A model generated the notes under the pieces. It did no database searches. It was not told where the DNA came from and saw only the letters and a program-made list of their open reading frames with translations. Shown here piece after piece: positions 6,987 through 16,777 of a DNA stretch of 53,288 nucleotides (the stretch's first letter is position 1; every line of letters starts with the position of its first letter). Both the position numbers and the translations under genes were made by a program. The stretch lies in IMG/VR virus record IMGVR_UViG_3300025133_006513, positions 1-53,288 of that record; one strand, 5' to 3'. This DNA is from a virus.

Positions 6987-9380
6987 ATGAGCACTACGCA
7001 GCTCTCAAAGCCTGTTGCTCATTGGCAACGTGTTTGTCAATCGCATATTCGCACGCCAAATATTAAGCGTGCTGACCTGGGTGGTGATGGCCAATCCGTG
7101 CCGTTTGAGCAAGCATTTTCCAATCTTGCACACGCCTACCTTAAGGATCGCGCCCCGCAGCTTCTCGACCACGAACTGGGTTTCCAGCTCTTAGAGAAGA
7201 ACGAGGACAATGATCGCGCGGTCGGTATCTTTGGCTTCCGTGTCGGGAGTCAACTGCTCTATGCGCCAGTCTTCTTCCTCAATGGTGAATTGAAGGGTCA
7301 CGAGCTCCTGTATCTGAAGGACTCGGATACCTTTGTGCCGATGAAGGAGAACTGGATCAACTACGTGTTGAACCGCAAACCCAATATCATCGGTGAAGAG
7401 CTGGGCCCCAACCTGGCCAACGCAGGCGTCGATCGACCGAACATGGATGTCTTTCGTGAGTCGCCCGCCAAGTACGCAGCAGATCAGGCAGATCAGGCAG
7501 ACTGGCTGGCGCCGGCACTTCCCGGCCTGATGCACGTACTCGGCAACGCTATCCGCCCAGAGATGCAATGTCACGGGCTGGTCAAAGAGAACGCTGACTG
7601 TGCGCACATGTTCCTGCAGCTCCTGGACAAGCACCCCTCACTGGTATCCCCAGTCACAGAGGTCTACGGGAAGCAGATGATCAAGGACGCTATCGATACA
7701 GCGAAGACGCTGGATACGGTATCGCCCACGGGTGTGCCACGTAAACGCAAGTCTACCCACATCACCGGCAGCATCTTCACAGAGAAGTCTGCTAGCGATC
7801 TGGCTCAAGAACAACTTGCCGGTAAGCTCAAGATCTGGAAGTACGACGACAGCTCGCCAACGCGTGCCCGTCAGTGTGCAGCAGGGCTGACAGAGAAGCA
7901 GGCTCAGAACCTCAAGCGTGATGGTGTCTACGTCTCGGACGAACGCACCGAGGGCGAGGTCAGCAAAGCATACAAAGTCCAAGAGCCACTCAGCCTGATG
8001 AACCCGGACGCGAGCGGCATCTACCAGGTACTTACGAAGCCTGATGACTTCGAAGAGTGCCTGTACATCCATGGCCCCTTCAACGCCCGCGGCACCAAGC
8101 CCAACGGTGTGTTGGTGCGGATCGGCGATGGCGACAAAGCCTGGACAGAAACACACCCAGCTGCGATATACACGTCTGACGAGTATACCGGCGATACGTA
8201 CAGCGACTGGTTCGAGAAGCAACCTGAGGCAAAGAGCCTCTCCGTCGGATCGACTTACGTCCTGGTTGCCCCTAACGGCCAAGGCACAAGTGTGTTTGAG
8301 GTTGAGAGTACGCTACCGGCCGAGGGCGAGGAAAAAAGCTACGAGGTGAGGTGGCGTAACCGATGGGGTGCCCGCCGACCGGATCATCTGCCCCCAATTG
8401 CCGAACGCCGCCATGAGTATGATAGTGATTGTGCGGGTGCCGATACAGTTATGATGAATCGAATCAAGGGCCGCAAGTTCGTGGCTCGTCTTAACTGCCT
8501 GTACGTACCTGAGGGTGCCAAGGCCGTTAAGATCAAAGGTCCGGAGAAGCCCAAGAAGCACGATGGCCTCGCATATGTCGGCGATCACGAGGAATCAAGC
8601 GATCCTCCAGCCTTACGACCTGGCAACCACGTCGATCTCCAGATGGGCATCTACAAGATTTCGGAAGAACTGCAAGTCTTCAACAACGGCACTGAAGCTA
8701 TTGTTGATGGCCGACACATGACTCCGCTTGGTGCATTCGTACACTTGGTGCGCGACTACGGTTTGCGTGAAAAAACAGCCAAGGCATTGCTCACAGAAGC
8801 AGAGCTCAAGCGGGGTGTTAAGTGTCGTGTGAAGATGGCGTCGCCATACCAGGCACTCGGGCATGCCCCGACAGCGCCAGCGTTCCCTGAACCTGATCGT
8901 GGTACGGATATGTTCATGGGCTCAAACGTGCCCACTACGAACAGCTTCCAAGGCGATGAGATGGAGCTACCCGTCCAAGGGATGCAGGGTTCACCTAACC
9001 GACAACTGATGTCGGACCCTGTTGAACCACAGATGGGCCAACAGATACAAGAGGCTGCCCAGACAGGCCAGAAGGAGGTACTCGATACCGCGATGATGTC
9101 GAACCTGTTGAAGGGGACACAGAATGAGACGCTTATCGACAAGCACCTGTCGAACCTGATGAAGGGGCTCGATAGCCTCGGTCGCCTGTTGTTCAACATG
9201 TACTGGCACCACGACAAGTTCGAGGACCGGTATGGCGGCAATAACCTGCCAGAAATGACCGACGCCATGCGGAATGCCTTTGAGTCCTTGGGCGACGTTA
9301 CCCTCGAACTCAAGCAGAAATCTGTCGAGCCTTACCCAGATGAAGGTGTTGACATGGGCTTCGGCGAAGGCGAAATGTAA
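6987..9380 (+). CDS. Large virion structural protein of unknown function
   Basis: 797 aa. The N-terminal about 150 residues are well ordered (LLDHELGFQLLEK, VGSQLLYAPVFFLNGELKG, PMKENWINYVL) and resemble conserved hypothetical proteins I recall from large phage genomes. The middle (about 270-640) is hydrophilic and mixed. The C-terminus has a Met/Gln/Pro-rich linker, then helices (GLDSLGRLLFNMYWHHDKFEDRYG) and an acidic tail. No portal or enzymatic signature is certain. Three EKxA motifs (EKSA, EKQA, EKTA) are shared with neighbouring capsid proteins and may be processing sites. Its place at the head of the capsid module supports a portal-proximal or internal head role; this is inference only. 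Confidence 0.8.
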   Translation: MSTTQLSKPVAHWQRVCQSHIRTPNIKRADLGGDGQSVPFEQAFSNLAHAYLKDRAPQLLDHELGFQLLEKNEDNDRAVGIFGFRVGSQLLYAPVFFLNGELKGHELLYLKDSDTFVPMKENWINYVLNRKPNIIGEELGPNLANAGVDRPNMDVFRESPAKYAADQADQADWLAPALPGLMHVLGNAIRPEMQCHGLVKENADCAHMFLQLLDKHPSLVSPVTEVYGKQMIKDAIDTAKTLDTVSPTGVPRKRKSTHITGSIFTEKSASDLAQEQLAGKLKIWKYDDSSPTRARQCAAGLTEKQAQNLKRDGVYVSDERTEGEVSKAYKVQEPLSLMNPDASGIYQVLTKPDDFEECLYIHGPFNARGTKPNGVLVRIGDGDKAWTETHPAAIYTSDEYTGDTYSDWFEKQPEAKSLSVGSTYVLVAPNGQGTSVFEVESTLPAEGEEKSYEVRWRNRWGARRPDHLPPIAERRHEYDSDCAGADTVMMNRIKGRKFVARLNCLYVPEGAKAVKIKGPEKPKKHDGLAYVGDHEESSDPPALRPGNHVDLQMGIYKISEELQVFNNGTEAIVDGRHMTPLGAFVHLVRDYGLREKTAKALLTEAELKRGVKCRVKMASPYQALGHAPTAPAFPEPDRGTDMFMGSNVPTTNSFQGDEMELPVQGMQGSPNRQLMSDPVEPQMGQQIQEAAQTGQKEVLDTAMMSNLLKGTQNETLIDKHLSNLMKGLDSLGRLLFNMYWHHDKFEDRYGGNNLPEMTDAMRNAFESLGDVTLELKQKSVEPYPDEGVDMGFGEGEM

Positions 9381-9390
9381 AAGGTAAAAC

Positions 9391-9855
9391 ATGCACATTT
9401 ACAAACGCGAATTTGCCGAGTCTGAAGGGACAGAGCTGATTCTACCTAGCGGTACCACTGAGCAGTGTTGGGCCATTGGCTTCCCTCCTGAAGGGAAGAT
9501 CACTCGCTTCATCCTGCAGCAATCAGCTGGTTCAAACGTAGGGGCCACGGTGAATCTGCTTGATAGGCAGGTATGTCAGGCCGGTAGCGGCAGCTCCGCA
9601 AGTCTGTCTGCGGCAGATCCTATGGCTATCGAACTAGCACAGATCTTCCCTGAGCAAACGCTAACCTCCGGCAATACATTGTCGTTGCGTGCGGGCCTGG
9701 ATGACGGCGGGCCGTGGAGTTACCGTAACCGTGAAGGCAGCTTCTCTGTGCCTGTGCGTGCGGTATACCTCTTCCTGAACATCGATGCAGGCAACGCTGA
9801 TGGCAAGCAGTTTGAGTTAGCTATCGAGTGCCAAATGGGTGGTGAACTTAACTAA
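9391..9855 (+). CDS. Small beta-rich virion protein
   Basis: 154 aa, start ATG 10 nt after the previous stop. The sequence is predicted to be almost all beta strand with short loops (WAIGFPPEGKITRFILQQ, GATVNLLDRQ, VPVRAVYLFLNID). It has no Lys/Glu-rich helical part and no membrane segment. It could be a head decoration or small capsid-surface protein. I do not recognise a family. It ends just before the palindrome at 9862, the first sizeable regulatory-looking break in the module. Confidence 0.7.
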   Translation: MHIYKREFAESEGTELILPSGTTEQCWAIGFPPEGKITRFILQQSAGSNVGATVNLLDRQVCQAGSGSSASLSAADPMAIELAQIFPEQTLTSGNTLSLRAGLDDGGPWSYRNREGSFSVPVRAVYLFLNIDAGNADGKQFELAIECQMGGELN

Positions 9856-9861
9856 GCAATC

Positions 9862-9877
9862 TTGTTCAGCTGAACAA
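9862..9877. promoter_or_regulatory. Perfect 16-bp palindrome TTGTTCAGCTGAACAA
   Basis: A perfect dyad in the 27-nt gap, ending 5 nt before the ATG at 9883, where a Shine-Dalgarno sequence would normally be. Near copies occur at 19387 (one mismatch), 29446 and 48456. A DNA- or RNA-binding operator is the simplest reading; with no spacer it is a poor hairpin. Confidence 0.5.
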
Positions 9878-9882
9878 AATCT

Positions 9883-10833
9883 ATGAGCATCCTGGTAAAC
9901 AGACCTGATAACAAAAGGCGTCCAGCAAACTGGCGGTGGATGCGAGCGTGCGAACTTGCAGACGGAGCACGCTTAGTCCGCGGTCGCGATGATGAGATTG
10001 TGCGTTTTGCCAGTAAATTTCGTCGTCTGATGGACCGATGTGAATCGGACGAGGATAAGCTGGAGGCGCTTGACGCACAACCCGCGATGTTCGAAGCATA
10101 CACGATCTACATGGGTGAAGATGATGCGAGCGAGGTTAAGTGGGAGCTGGAAGCACGACTGCTTGGCGGCGAACCTGTAGCCTCGATCGAAGCGAAGCTG
10201 GGAATCGACCCTGCTACGATCTTCACATATGAGCGTGTGTTCTTCGATGTACTGAGCCGACGACACTCTACGAGCTTAATGGTCCATGTGGTGATCGGAC
10301 GGTCTGTACAGACTGGCCTTGCGGAGCGCGAGTACGACTGCCTATGGAAGCTCTTTAGTTATTTCGCCGGTATCCCAGTGCTGGACGCCTATATCTGGAA
10401 GTTTAATGGCGTGAAACACGTTGAAAGTGCAGATGGGGTGCGGACGGCATTCCGAGAAATTGCAAAAGATACCATAATGTCAAAGGCAGCTGTCACTGCG
10501 TTGACGCTACCAGCTAACTGGCAGAACAATGAGTTGATCCTGGGCACATGGCAGCAAATATGTGGGCAGGAGCAGATGGCCGGGCAAGCTAGTGGTGGTA
10601 CTGAAGTGATGATGCAGAACGTCGCTGTTTTGGTTGAAGGGTTCCAGCCGCTACTGCACAAGCACATACACGGCGTGGATCCAACACCAGGCGGTATTAT
10701 CGATGAGATCGAAGACACAGGTGTACGGTTACGCTCTGACGAGCTAGCTGCTATTGCCACAGGCAACGATGTGTCTGGGTTTGAACACTTCATTACCGCT
10801 AAGTTCCCTGATTCCCAAGGTGAGGACAAATGA
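9883..10833 (+). CDS. Conserved phage protein with helix-turn-helix-like segment
   Basis: 316 aa, almost wholly helical and soluble. It opens with a basic N-terminus (NKRRPANWRWMRACELADGA). Residues about 85-115 (EPVASIEAKLGIDPATIFTY) have the spacing of a helix-turn-helix, followed by ERVFFDV. The C-terminal half is Ala/Leu-rich helix. Position in the capsid module and the DNA-binding-like segment allow a small-terminase or head-assembly role, but I see no diagnostic motif. It has no clear ribosome binding site because the palindrome at 9862 takes its place. It overlaps the next gene by 4 nt (ATGA). Confidence 0.7.
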   Translation: MSILVNRPDNKRRPANWRWMRACELADGARLVRGRDDEIVRFASKFRRLMDRCESDEDKLEALDAQPAMFEAYTIYMGEDDASEVKWELEARLLGGEPVASIEAKLGIDPATIFTYERVFFDVLSRRHSTSLMVHVVIGRSVQTGLAEREYDCLWKLFSYFAGIPVLDAYIWKFNGVKHVESADGVRTAFREIAKDTIMSKAAVTALTLPANWQNNELILGTWQQICGQEQMAGQASGGTEVMMQNVAVLVEGFQPLLHKHIHGVDPTPGGIIDEIEDTGVRLRSDELAAIATGNDVSGFEHFITAKFPDSQGEDK

Positions 10834-12557
10834 GCAACATTCCGAGACTAAGCAAACAGAGCGAGGAGTTAATCAGCTCCGCACTGTCTGCTGTAACGGA
10901 GCGCACAAACAGCGGTGAGAGTCCAAACGATGCGATCGTAAAGGTTGCATCTGATAAGGGCATCACAGCTGGACACGTGCGACTCATGGTGCGAGCGTTT
11001 AACAACGGCCGCAGCCTGGGGCATATCCGTGAACACAGCGGACTCCATGAAAAAGCAGCATCGTTTTCCCTGGCAGATGCCGGTGAGATCCTTGAGCGTA
11101 TGTTCCCGTCTAAGATTCCAACGCAAGCTGAGAAGCAGGCGTCGGTCGCTGTCGGGTCAGACTACTCTCGATCGCCGCAAGCCTGGCTGAAGCGACGCGC
11201 AGGCGGTAAGGTTCGCACAGAGATGGTCAAGACAGCCGCGGCGGCAACGCCAAAGCAACGACCAGCCTCTGCGTACGAATACCGCGACGGGCGTAAGGCT
11301 CTCAGCAATCTGGCTGATATCCGCCGGGAGCATGATCGCGTGAAAGACGCCGCGATCAAGGCTGCTTACAAGGTGGCTGCTGACGTCAGCGAGCTTGGCG
11401 AATACTTCCGCCGGCCAGACGCATTGCCCGCTGCAGAGGTGGCTACGAACGCTGCCTACATGTACGGGGAACCTGCGAATAAGCTGGTCACCCACGCTGG
11501 TGCCATGCAGAAAAGTGCACGAGTAGCCAACAGGGCACGACCCGTTGACTGGAATGCTACACCTTACTCGTTGATCAAACAAGCACTCAGCAGCATGACT
11601 GACTTCACAATGAAGCGGGCATCGCTCGATACACATGCGAGTGGCTTGGCTGAAAAGAAAGCGGAGGAACTCCGCCCTTTTGGGTTAGGCCTCGAGAACG
11701 TGATTACCGGCTCGCTATGGGACAATCAATCGCAGATTGAGAAGCAGGCTGTTGGCCTGTTTGGTCTGGGGTTGGTTGGAGCGACCGGTGGTATGGCTCG
11801 AGGCATGGCACAAAAGATGTCACCGAAGACACGTGAAGATCTTGTTCAGGATCGATTGTTTGAGCTATCTAGCCCGCAGCATGAGGATAAGTTGCGGGCT
11901 ATCAGGGTGCGGACTATGCTGCACGAATTGATGAACTCGGATCCAATCATCAGCGGTTATGACCCACAGGAGGTGCTGGAAGCGTATAACCACCTTGCTG
12001 AGGTATCACCGCAGGTAATGCAGCAACGTATTACCGCGCAGGGTTTGCTGCGTAAATACCTGGAACAAGCGTCAGCACTCGACGCATTCGATGCAAACGA
12101 GATGTTGAGTGTAGAGAAGGGCATCACTGAGCGAAACTCACCGAAAGCCTTGTCGAAGACACACCAGACGGGTGCTGCCCGTGAGCTTGGTCCTGCAATC
12201 GGTACCGACACAGCTAAAGGGGCAGATGGCGACCCGCTGGCTAAGGCGTTAAGTGGTTACGAACGTATCACTGAAAAGCCAGCCGCGAACGGCAAGAGTC
12301 TCGCTGAGCAGTACGATAGGTTAGGATGGCGAGAAGCACTCTTTGGTGGTGAGAAGAAGGAACCAGAAGAGGACTCAGGCCCTGGGGTTGTAATTAGTGA
12401 CAAGCGCCCAGAGAAACCAGAAGCAACGGAAGAACCCGAAGCTACGCTACCGCCACCACCTGCACCAATGGATCTCGACGCCTGGTTCGCAGACTCGAAC
12501 GCAGACGCAAGACAACAAGAGAAGTCTGACCTTGAGCAGGGTATTTTCCCCACGTAG
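10830..12557 (+). CDS. Large helical virion or internal head protein
   Basis: 575 aa, translationally coupled to the gene before it (ATGA overlap). It is Ala/Lys/Glu-rich helix with many EKxA-type motifs (HEKAAS, AEKQAS, IEKQAV, AEKKAE, TEKPAA). A central Gly-rich hydrophobic stretch (VGLFGLGLVGATGG, about 308-322) could be membrane-active. A segment ELMNSDPIISGYDPQEV (about 365-382) resembles one I recall from structural proteins of other large phages. The C-terminal 80 residues are acidic and Pro-rich. An internal or ejected head protein cut by the prohead protease is plausible but unproven. Confidence 0.7.
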   Translation: MSNIPRLSKQSEELISSALSAVTERTNSGESPNDAIVKVASDKGITAGHVRLMVRAFNNGRSLGHIREHSGLHEKAASFSLADAGEILERMFPSKIPTQAEKQASVAVGSDYSRSPQAWLKRRAGGKVRTEMVKTAAAATPKQRPASAYEYRDGRKALSNLADIRREHDRVKDAAIKAAYKVAADVSELGEYFRRPDALPAAEVATNAAYMYGEPANKLVTHAGAMQKSARVANRARPVDWNATPYSLIKQALSSMTDFTMKRASLDTHASGLAEKKAEELRPFGLGLENVITGSLWDNQSQIEKQAVGLFGLGLVGATGGMARGMAQKMSPKTREDLVQDRLFELSSPQHEDKLRAIRVRTMLHELMNSDPIISGYDPQEVLEAYNHLAEVSPQVMQQRITAQGLLRKYLEQASALDAFDANEMLSVEKGITERNSPKALSKTHQTGAARELGPAIGTDTAKGADGDPLAKALSGYERITEKPAANGKSLAEQYDRLGWREALFGGEKKEPEEDSGPGVVISDKRPEKPEATEEPEATLPPPPAPMDLDAWFADSNADARQQEKSDLEQGIFPT

Positions 12558-12582
12558 TAAATCAGGTTTAATGGAGTCCGTA

Positions 12583-13854
12583 ATGGATTACGACAATCTC
12601 ACATACGCTGACGCCAAAGGCATGCTCAAGCAAGCTGACGGCGACTGGATGCAAGCTTTAGCCCAGGGGGCTAAAGACTTCGGCAATACGGCTGTGCAAG
12701 GCGCTAAAGACCTTGGCAATATTGCTGTGGAGTCTTTCAACAATCAAGATCACAGGATCCCCTGGCATGCAGGTCTGGGTGCTCTCACAGGGGCAGGACT
12801 TGGTGCCGTCTCATCGAGGTTCCAGCCTAAGAAGCGACGCAACACGCTGGGGCGTATGCTGACTGGCGGTATGCTCGGGTCACTTGGTGGGCTCGGACTC
12901 GCGGCTGCAACTGATACAACGATCGCCGACAACCAGGCGGCTGATACAAAAGCGAAGCAAGATAAGGTGGACATAGCTACGTTCGAAGATTTGAATAATC
13001 CAAGCCCGCCCCTGACGGTGGAGCAGATAGTTATGGACCTAGGTAACGCAGGGCGTGATGCGTACGTAGGGGTGCGCGATCACTCAGACGTCGAAGGTAA
13101 GCTGGGCGATATAACCACCCGCGGCGGGCGGTACCTAGCGAACCTATACACCGGCACGGGTACCGATGAATCTAACAAAGCGTGGGCGAAATCTACGCCT
13201 GTGTTTGGTCAGTTTGCTGACGATGAATGGGCGGGCCCCCTCGCTAACCCATCACCGTACCTAGGTGCGACTATGGGTGCTTATCTTGGCGGCTGGCGGC
13301 ACCGGCCCGGGCGGTTAGCGGCTTATATCCCACGCTTTGGGCAAGAAGCGTTCTACAAGGCGGTGCAGAAGGACTTACAAAAAGCCAATCGAGGGCAAGG
13401 CCACATGTCTGTTCCGGATGGCGCTACGGATGGGAAAGCGACACTGACAGCCCACCAACTGCGTGACGCTCGCACTGCCAAAGTTAACCATGAAAAAGCA
13501 CAGAGGAAACCTAACACAGACGGCACACTGACACCGGCTGGACAGCAGGAAAAAGCATTCCTAAGGCGGATATTCAAAGGCCCCGGCACTGCCGCCGCGT
13601 TGAAGGGGGACTACCCTGGAGCCACGCATACCGACCCTAACTGGGACGATGCGGTGCAGCGGCAACGACGAGTCAAAGCCACCAAGTGGAAACAGATACG
13701 CAAGGCGGGGCTGTACGGATTACTCGCACACTTAGGTATACGGTTCACCCAAGACATGTATGGGGACCGCCCTGACGCGGTGATGCGTGAAGCACTACGC
13801 GCCGCGGCGAGAACTAAAGCAATAGCGGACGCGGCTGCGGCCGCGGAGCAATAA
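12583..13854 (+). CDS. Virion protein with Gly-rich hydrophobic segment
   Basis: 423 aa from ATG 12583, chosen because GGAG lies 7 nt upstream. Longer in-frame extensions overlap the previous gene and are basic and repetitive. Residues about 10-50 are Ala/Gly-rich repeats (AQGAKDFGNTAVQGAKDLGN). Residues about 63-112 have two Gly-zipper hydrophobic segments (AGLGALTGAGLGAV, TGGMLGSLGGLGLAAA) that could insert in a membrane. The rest is hydrophilic, and the C-terminus is Ala-rich helix. With the preceding gene it may form part of the ejected protein set; this is inferred. Confidence 0.65.
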   Translation: MDYDNLTYADAKGMLKQADGDWMQALAQGAKDFGNTAVQGAKDLGNIAVESFNNQDHRIPWHAGLGALTGAGLGAVSSRFQPKKRRNTLGRMLTGGMLGSLGGLGLAAATDTTIADNQAADTKAKQDKVDIATFEDLNNPSPPLTVEQIVMDLGNAGRDAYVGVRDHSDVEGKLGDITTRGGRYLANLYTGTGTDESNKAWAKSTPVFGQFADDEWAGPLANPSPYLGATMGAYLGGWRHRPGRLAAYIPRFGQEAFYKAVQKDLQKANRGQGHMSVPDGATDGKATLTAHQLRDARTAKVNHEKAQRKPNTDGTLTPAGQQEKAFLRRIFKGPGTAAALKGDYPGATHTDPNWDDAVQRQRRVKATKWKQIRKAGLYGLLAHLGIRFTQDMYGDRPDAVMREALRAAARTKAIADAAAAAEQ

Positions 13855-13889
13855 GGAAGGACCATTCCTTAATCGTAAGGTAATAACAC

Positions 13890-15389
13890 ATGGCACATAC
13901 AAAACTCATCACACCTGGATCGCAGAACTTCCACGAGCCTATCGCGCAACGTGTGAAGATCTCCGGCGGCAGGCTGCGCGGTCTTGATCTCCAAGACTTC
14001 GTTAAGCGTGCATCTGTGCAATTCATCGATAAGATTGCATCAGTCAAGCTGCAACCAGGCGAGGTACCTGTACACCTATTGGCTGTCGGTGCTGAGGAAT
14101 ACTACGGGTTCAATCGTAACGGTGATGGCTTCAAAGAGGCTGTATGCAAGGAGTACCATCCTACCTTCGAGAAGTTCGCCCGCTGGTACCGTGACCACCA
14201 GAACAAAGATGTGAGCAAGGGCCGCGGTATCATCAAGGCATCTGCCTACAATGGTGACATGCGACGTATCGAGCTGCTGGTAGCCCTCAACGGCACCAAA
14301 GAGGCTGCTGATCGCAATGGTGGCTTGGTTGCCGACGAAGAGCTGGAGAAGCTCGCCAAAGACGAGGATATCCCTGTATCGATGGCTTGCCGTGTCAGTC
14401 ATGACGTTTGCTCTGGCTGCGGGAACAAAGCTAAGAATCGATCGGAATACTGTGGTCCAGAGATGTGTAAGTACGGCGGTTGCCGCGATAACCTCGCGAA
14501 GACCTTCGACGATGGCACGACCCTGGGCGTCTACAACCCCGATCCCAGGTTCTTCGATATCAGTAAGGTCTTTCGCCCAGCAGACAGAATCGCCTATACT
14601 CTAGGTATGGCAAAGGCAGCAGCCGACTATCAAATGCTTCTCAAGGAAGCAGGTGACATGTACGGTGCCGATCGCAGCTCTGCTGCACTTGCCGACAAGA
14701 TGGGTGTGACACCGCCGCTCTGGTTGCTCTCTGACGGTCCTTGGGCTGACCCCAAGATTGTTGGACAACTCAAGATGGCGAACGCACTCATCAACCTTGA
14801 AGAGGAGCTTAACCAAGATACAACGCCTTCAAGAGCATCCCGGGCGTTTATGTCAGAGGTTCAACCTCTGCGAAACGATGCCCCGGATGTAAGACAGGGA
14901 CCATTCAAACTTGCCCACGTTGTGACAGCATTGGCTGCAGAACGATGCATGCTGCCGGTGGATACTTTCATCGCCATGCTGGCGGGCAACGAGAATGTGA
15001 AAACAGCAGCTGACGCCGTCACAGCACGACTCTCCGGAATCTACAATCGATTGGCGTCGGACCCTACGTTGGAGAACGATCTGCGGAATAACCCTTATTT
15101 ACCGGGTCCCCCAGCTCCTCGCCGCGTAAAACACTGGGTGTTGAAGCACGCCTCTGAGTGGTCGCTCGATAAGAGTAGCGTCGTTCAAAGGCTTCAACTC
15201 TCGACGTTACGACATCCGGCACCCCCTAAGGGTAACCGGGAAATGTTGAAGATTGCGATGGAGGATAGCAGCGAAGCATTGGCCAAACAGTACGCTCTGT
15301 ACCAGCTTGGTTTCCTCACTGCTAACGCTGAACAACCCGAAGCTACGTTCATGCAGGAAATGGCAATACGGTCTAATATCGCCATTTAA
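13890..15389 (+). CDS. Probable prohead maturation protease
   Basis: 499 aa. The N-terminal half carries EYYGFNRNGDGF (about 69-80), a His in YHPTFEKFARWYRDH, and IPVSMACRVSHDVCSGCGN (about 167-185). The last is followed by a Cys cluster (EYCGPEMCKYGGC). Comparable G(F)NxNGDGF and VSMGC-x-V-x-x-DVCSxCG motifs occur, as I recall, in head-maturation protease-like proteins of other large myoviruses. There the Ser of VSM would be the nucleophile and a His upstream its partner. The C-terminal half is helical. Its location just before the scaffold-like and capsid genes is where such a protease sits. The Cys cluster suggests metal binding. Activity is inferred, not shown. Confidence 0.55.
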   Translation: MAHTKLITPGSQNFHEPIAQRVKISGGRLRGLDLQDFVKRASVQFIDKIASVKLQPGEVPVHLLAVGAEEYYGFNRNGDGFKEAVCKEYHPTFEKFARWYRDHQNKDVSKGRGIIKASAYNGDMRRIELLVALNGTKEAADRNGGLVADEELEKLAKDEDIPVSMACRVSHDVCSGCGNKAKNRSEYCGPEMCKYGGCRDNLAKTFDDGTTLGVYNPDPRFFDISKVFRPADRIAYTLGMAKAAADYQMLLKEAGDMYGADRSSAALADKMGVTPPLWLLSDGPWADPKIVGQLKMANALINLEEELNQDTTPSRASRAFMSEVQPLRNDAPDVRQGPFKLAHVVTALAAERCMLPVDTFIAMLAGNENVKTAADAVTARLSGIYNRLASDPTLENDLRNNPYLPGPPAPRRVKHWVLKHASEWSLDKSSVVQRLQLSTLRHPAPPKGNREMLKIAMEDSSEALAKQYALYQLGFLTANAEQPEATFMQEMAIRSNIAI

Positions 15390-15494
15390 CGAACCAGTAG
15401 CAGGTTATGCCTTGACGGCATGACTGCTTTTACGACAAAATAAACCACGACGGGTGCAAATTCAAAAGCCCGAAGTTCACCGGAGGATAACTTA
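15390..15494 (+). promoter_or_regulatory. Intergenic spacer with a small hairpin
   Basis: 105 nt between the protease-like and scaffold-like genes. ATGCC-ttgac-GGCAT (15407-15421) forms a 5-bp hairpin, followed by GACTGCTTTT; this is weak for a terminator. TTGACG (15412-15417) could serve as a -35 box but no good -10 box follows at 17 nt. CCGGAGGATAA upstream of 15495 is a strong ribosome binding site. Confidence 0.3.
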
Positions 15495-16757
15495 ATGCCT
15501 ACCTCATTGTTCGATCGCGTTGCTGGTCTCTGCGACGAGATTGGTGCCGAGAAGACAGCTGCTGCAGCGGAGAAGCGTGCCGAGACCGGCATTCCTGATC
15601 CGGGTGGCGCTGAGGGCGCTACCTCGCATCCGTCCAAAAAGACAGATGATGATTTGCAGCCCGCCTCTGAAGGAGAGCAATCTGCGGATAACACCCGGAT
15701 TGTCAAAGAAACAGTTCCAGACTCTGTCGACTCCAAGTCGGACGAGACGCATGAGGGTGCTCCAAAGGCAACCGACGTGCAACTGGGCAGCGAGACTGCT
15801 AAGCCAACTGGCGACGATCCTTCTGCTGAAGGTGACTACAAAGCCAAGTTGGAAGGCGACAAGCGACAAGGTGACCAAGGTGGGACATCTCACCCAGCCA
15901 CCGGTTCTTATGGCGAAAAGTACTCAGCTGATGCAGTTACGTCGATGTCCGACGAAGCTCTGCTCAAGAGTGCTTGTGATCTCGGCAACGAGCTGACATC
16001 TGATCTCGCCAACGGCTTGCTATCGCCAACGGCAAAAAACTTTAACGGGGCGGGTCGCACCCCTACCACGAAGCAAGCAGCCGCAGCTGGTCAGCGAACT
16101 GCTGCGCAAGCTGGCGCGATGGGCAATCAACTTGAAAAAGTTGCCTCTGGTGTTGTTCAGCAAGTGGTGAAGGAAGCCTACGGTCAGGCTGATCTTGTCA
16201 CTGATCACCTTGCCCGCGAGTTGGCTATCTTGAAAAAGCAAGCCCACGAAGAGGAAACTGAAGGTGAAGATCCAACCGGCGGTGCCGGTGAAGGGGAAGA
16301 CCACGGCACAGAAGAAGCCGGCGGTCCTCCTGTGGCAGGTGGTGGCGAAGAGCTACCTCCGGAAGCTGCTGAAAGCCTGCTTGCCGCAATGGGCGGTGGA
16401 GAGATGGGCGGAGGCGGTGGCCTTGATGGTGGCCTCGGCGGAGACCCAGGAATGGGCGGCATGGGCGGTCCAGAAATGGGCGGTGAACTCGGTGGCGCTC
16501 CTCCAGAAATGGGCGGAATGGGCGACCAAGATGCACTGCAGCAGCTCGCCATGGCACTTATGGAAGCAGGAATCGATCCACAACAGTTGGCTGCATTGGC
16601 CGGCGGTGATGGTCAGAAGATCGCTTCGGCAGTTTACAATTACAAACGAGCGGGCCACTTTGCCTTCAGTGAGGCTAAGCAAGGTTCCGATCAACGCAAA
16701 GTCCGCGACTACATGAAGGGCTTCGTGTTGGAGCTCTACAACCGCAGTCGTAAGTAG
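15495..16757 (+). CDS. Scaffold-like capsid assembly protein
   Basis: 420 aa. The N-terminus starts FDRVAGLCDEIGAEKTAAAAEKRAE. An acidic, low-complexity stretch (about 35-145) rich in Asp, Glu, Lys, Ser and Thr follows. Next is an Ala/Gln helical segment (about 185-250, with LEKVAS), then a long Gly/Met-rich repeat region (GEMGGGGGLDGG, PEMGGELGG; about 295-345). A C-terminal helical domain ends in basic residues (SRK). High acidity, disorder, predicted helices and position between protease and capsid gene fit a scaffolding protein, as do the EKxA motifs if these are cleavage sites. No sequence family is recognised, so the call is positional. Confidence 0.5.
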   Translation: MPTSLFDRVAGLCDEIGAEKTAAAAEKRAETGIPDPGGAEGATSHPSKKTDDDLQPASEGEQSADNTRIVKETVPDSVDSKSDETHEGAPKATDVQLGSETAKPTGDDPSAEGDYKAKLEGDKRQGDQGGTSHPATGSYGEKYSADAVTSMSDEALLKSACDLGNELTSDLANGLLSPTAKNFNGAGRTPTTKQAAAAGQRTAAQAGAMGNQLEKVASGVVQQVVKEAYGQADLVTDHLARELAILKKQAHEEETEGEDPTGGAGEGEDHGTEEAGGPPVAGGGEELPPEAAESLLAAMGGGEMGGGGGLDGGLGGDPGMGGMGGPEMGGELGGAPPEMGGMGDQDALQQLAMALMEAGIDPQQLAALAGGDGQKIASAVYNYKRAGHFAFSEAKQGSDQRKVRDYMKGFVLELYNRSRK

Positions 16758-16777
16758 TTTCACCCAAAACCCTGTTC

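Noticed and set aside
7481-7505. Short CAGATCAGG direct repeat
   Set aside because: Only two and a half 9-bp units inside a gene (DQADQAD); no sign of function.
12397-12582. 62-codon upstream extension of the gene at 12583
   Set aside because: It lies inside the preceding gene, is highly basic and repetitive, and the start at 12583 has its own GGAG site.
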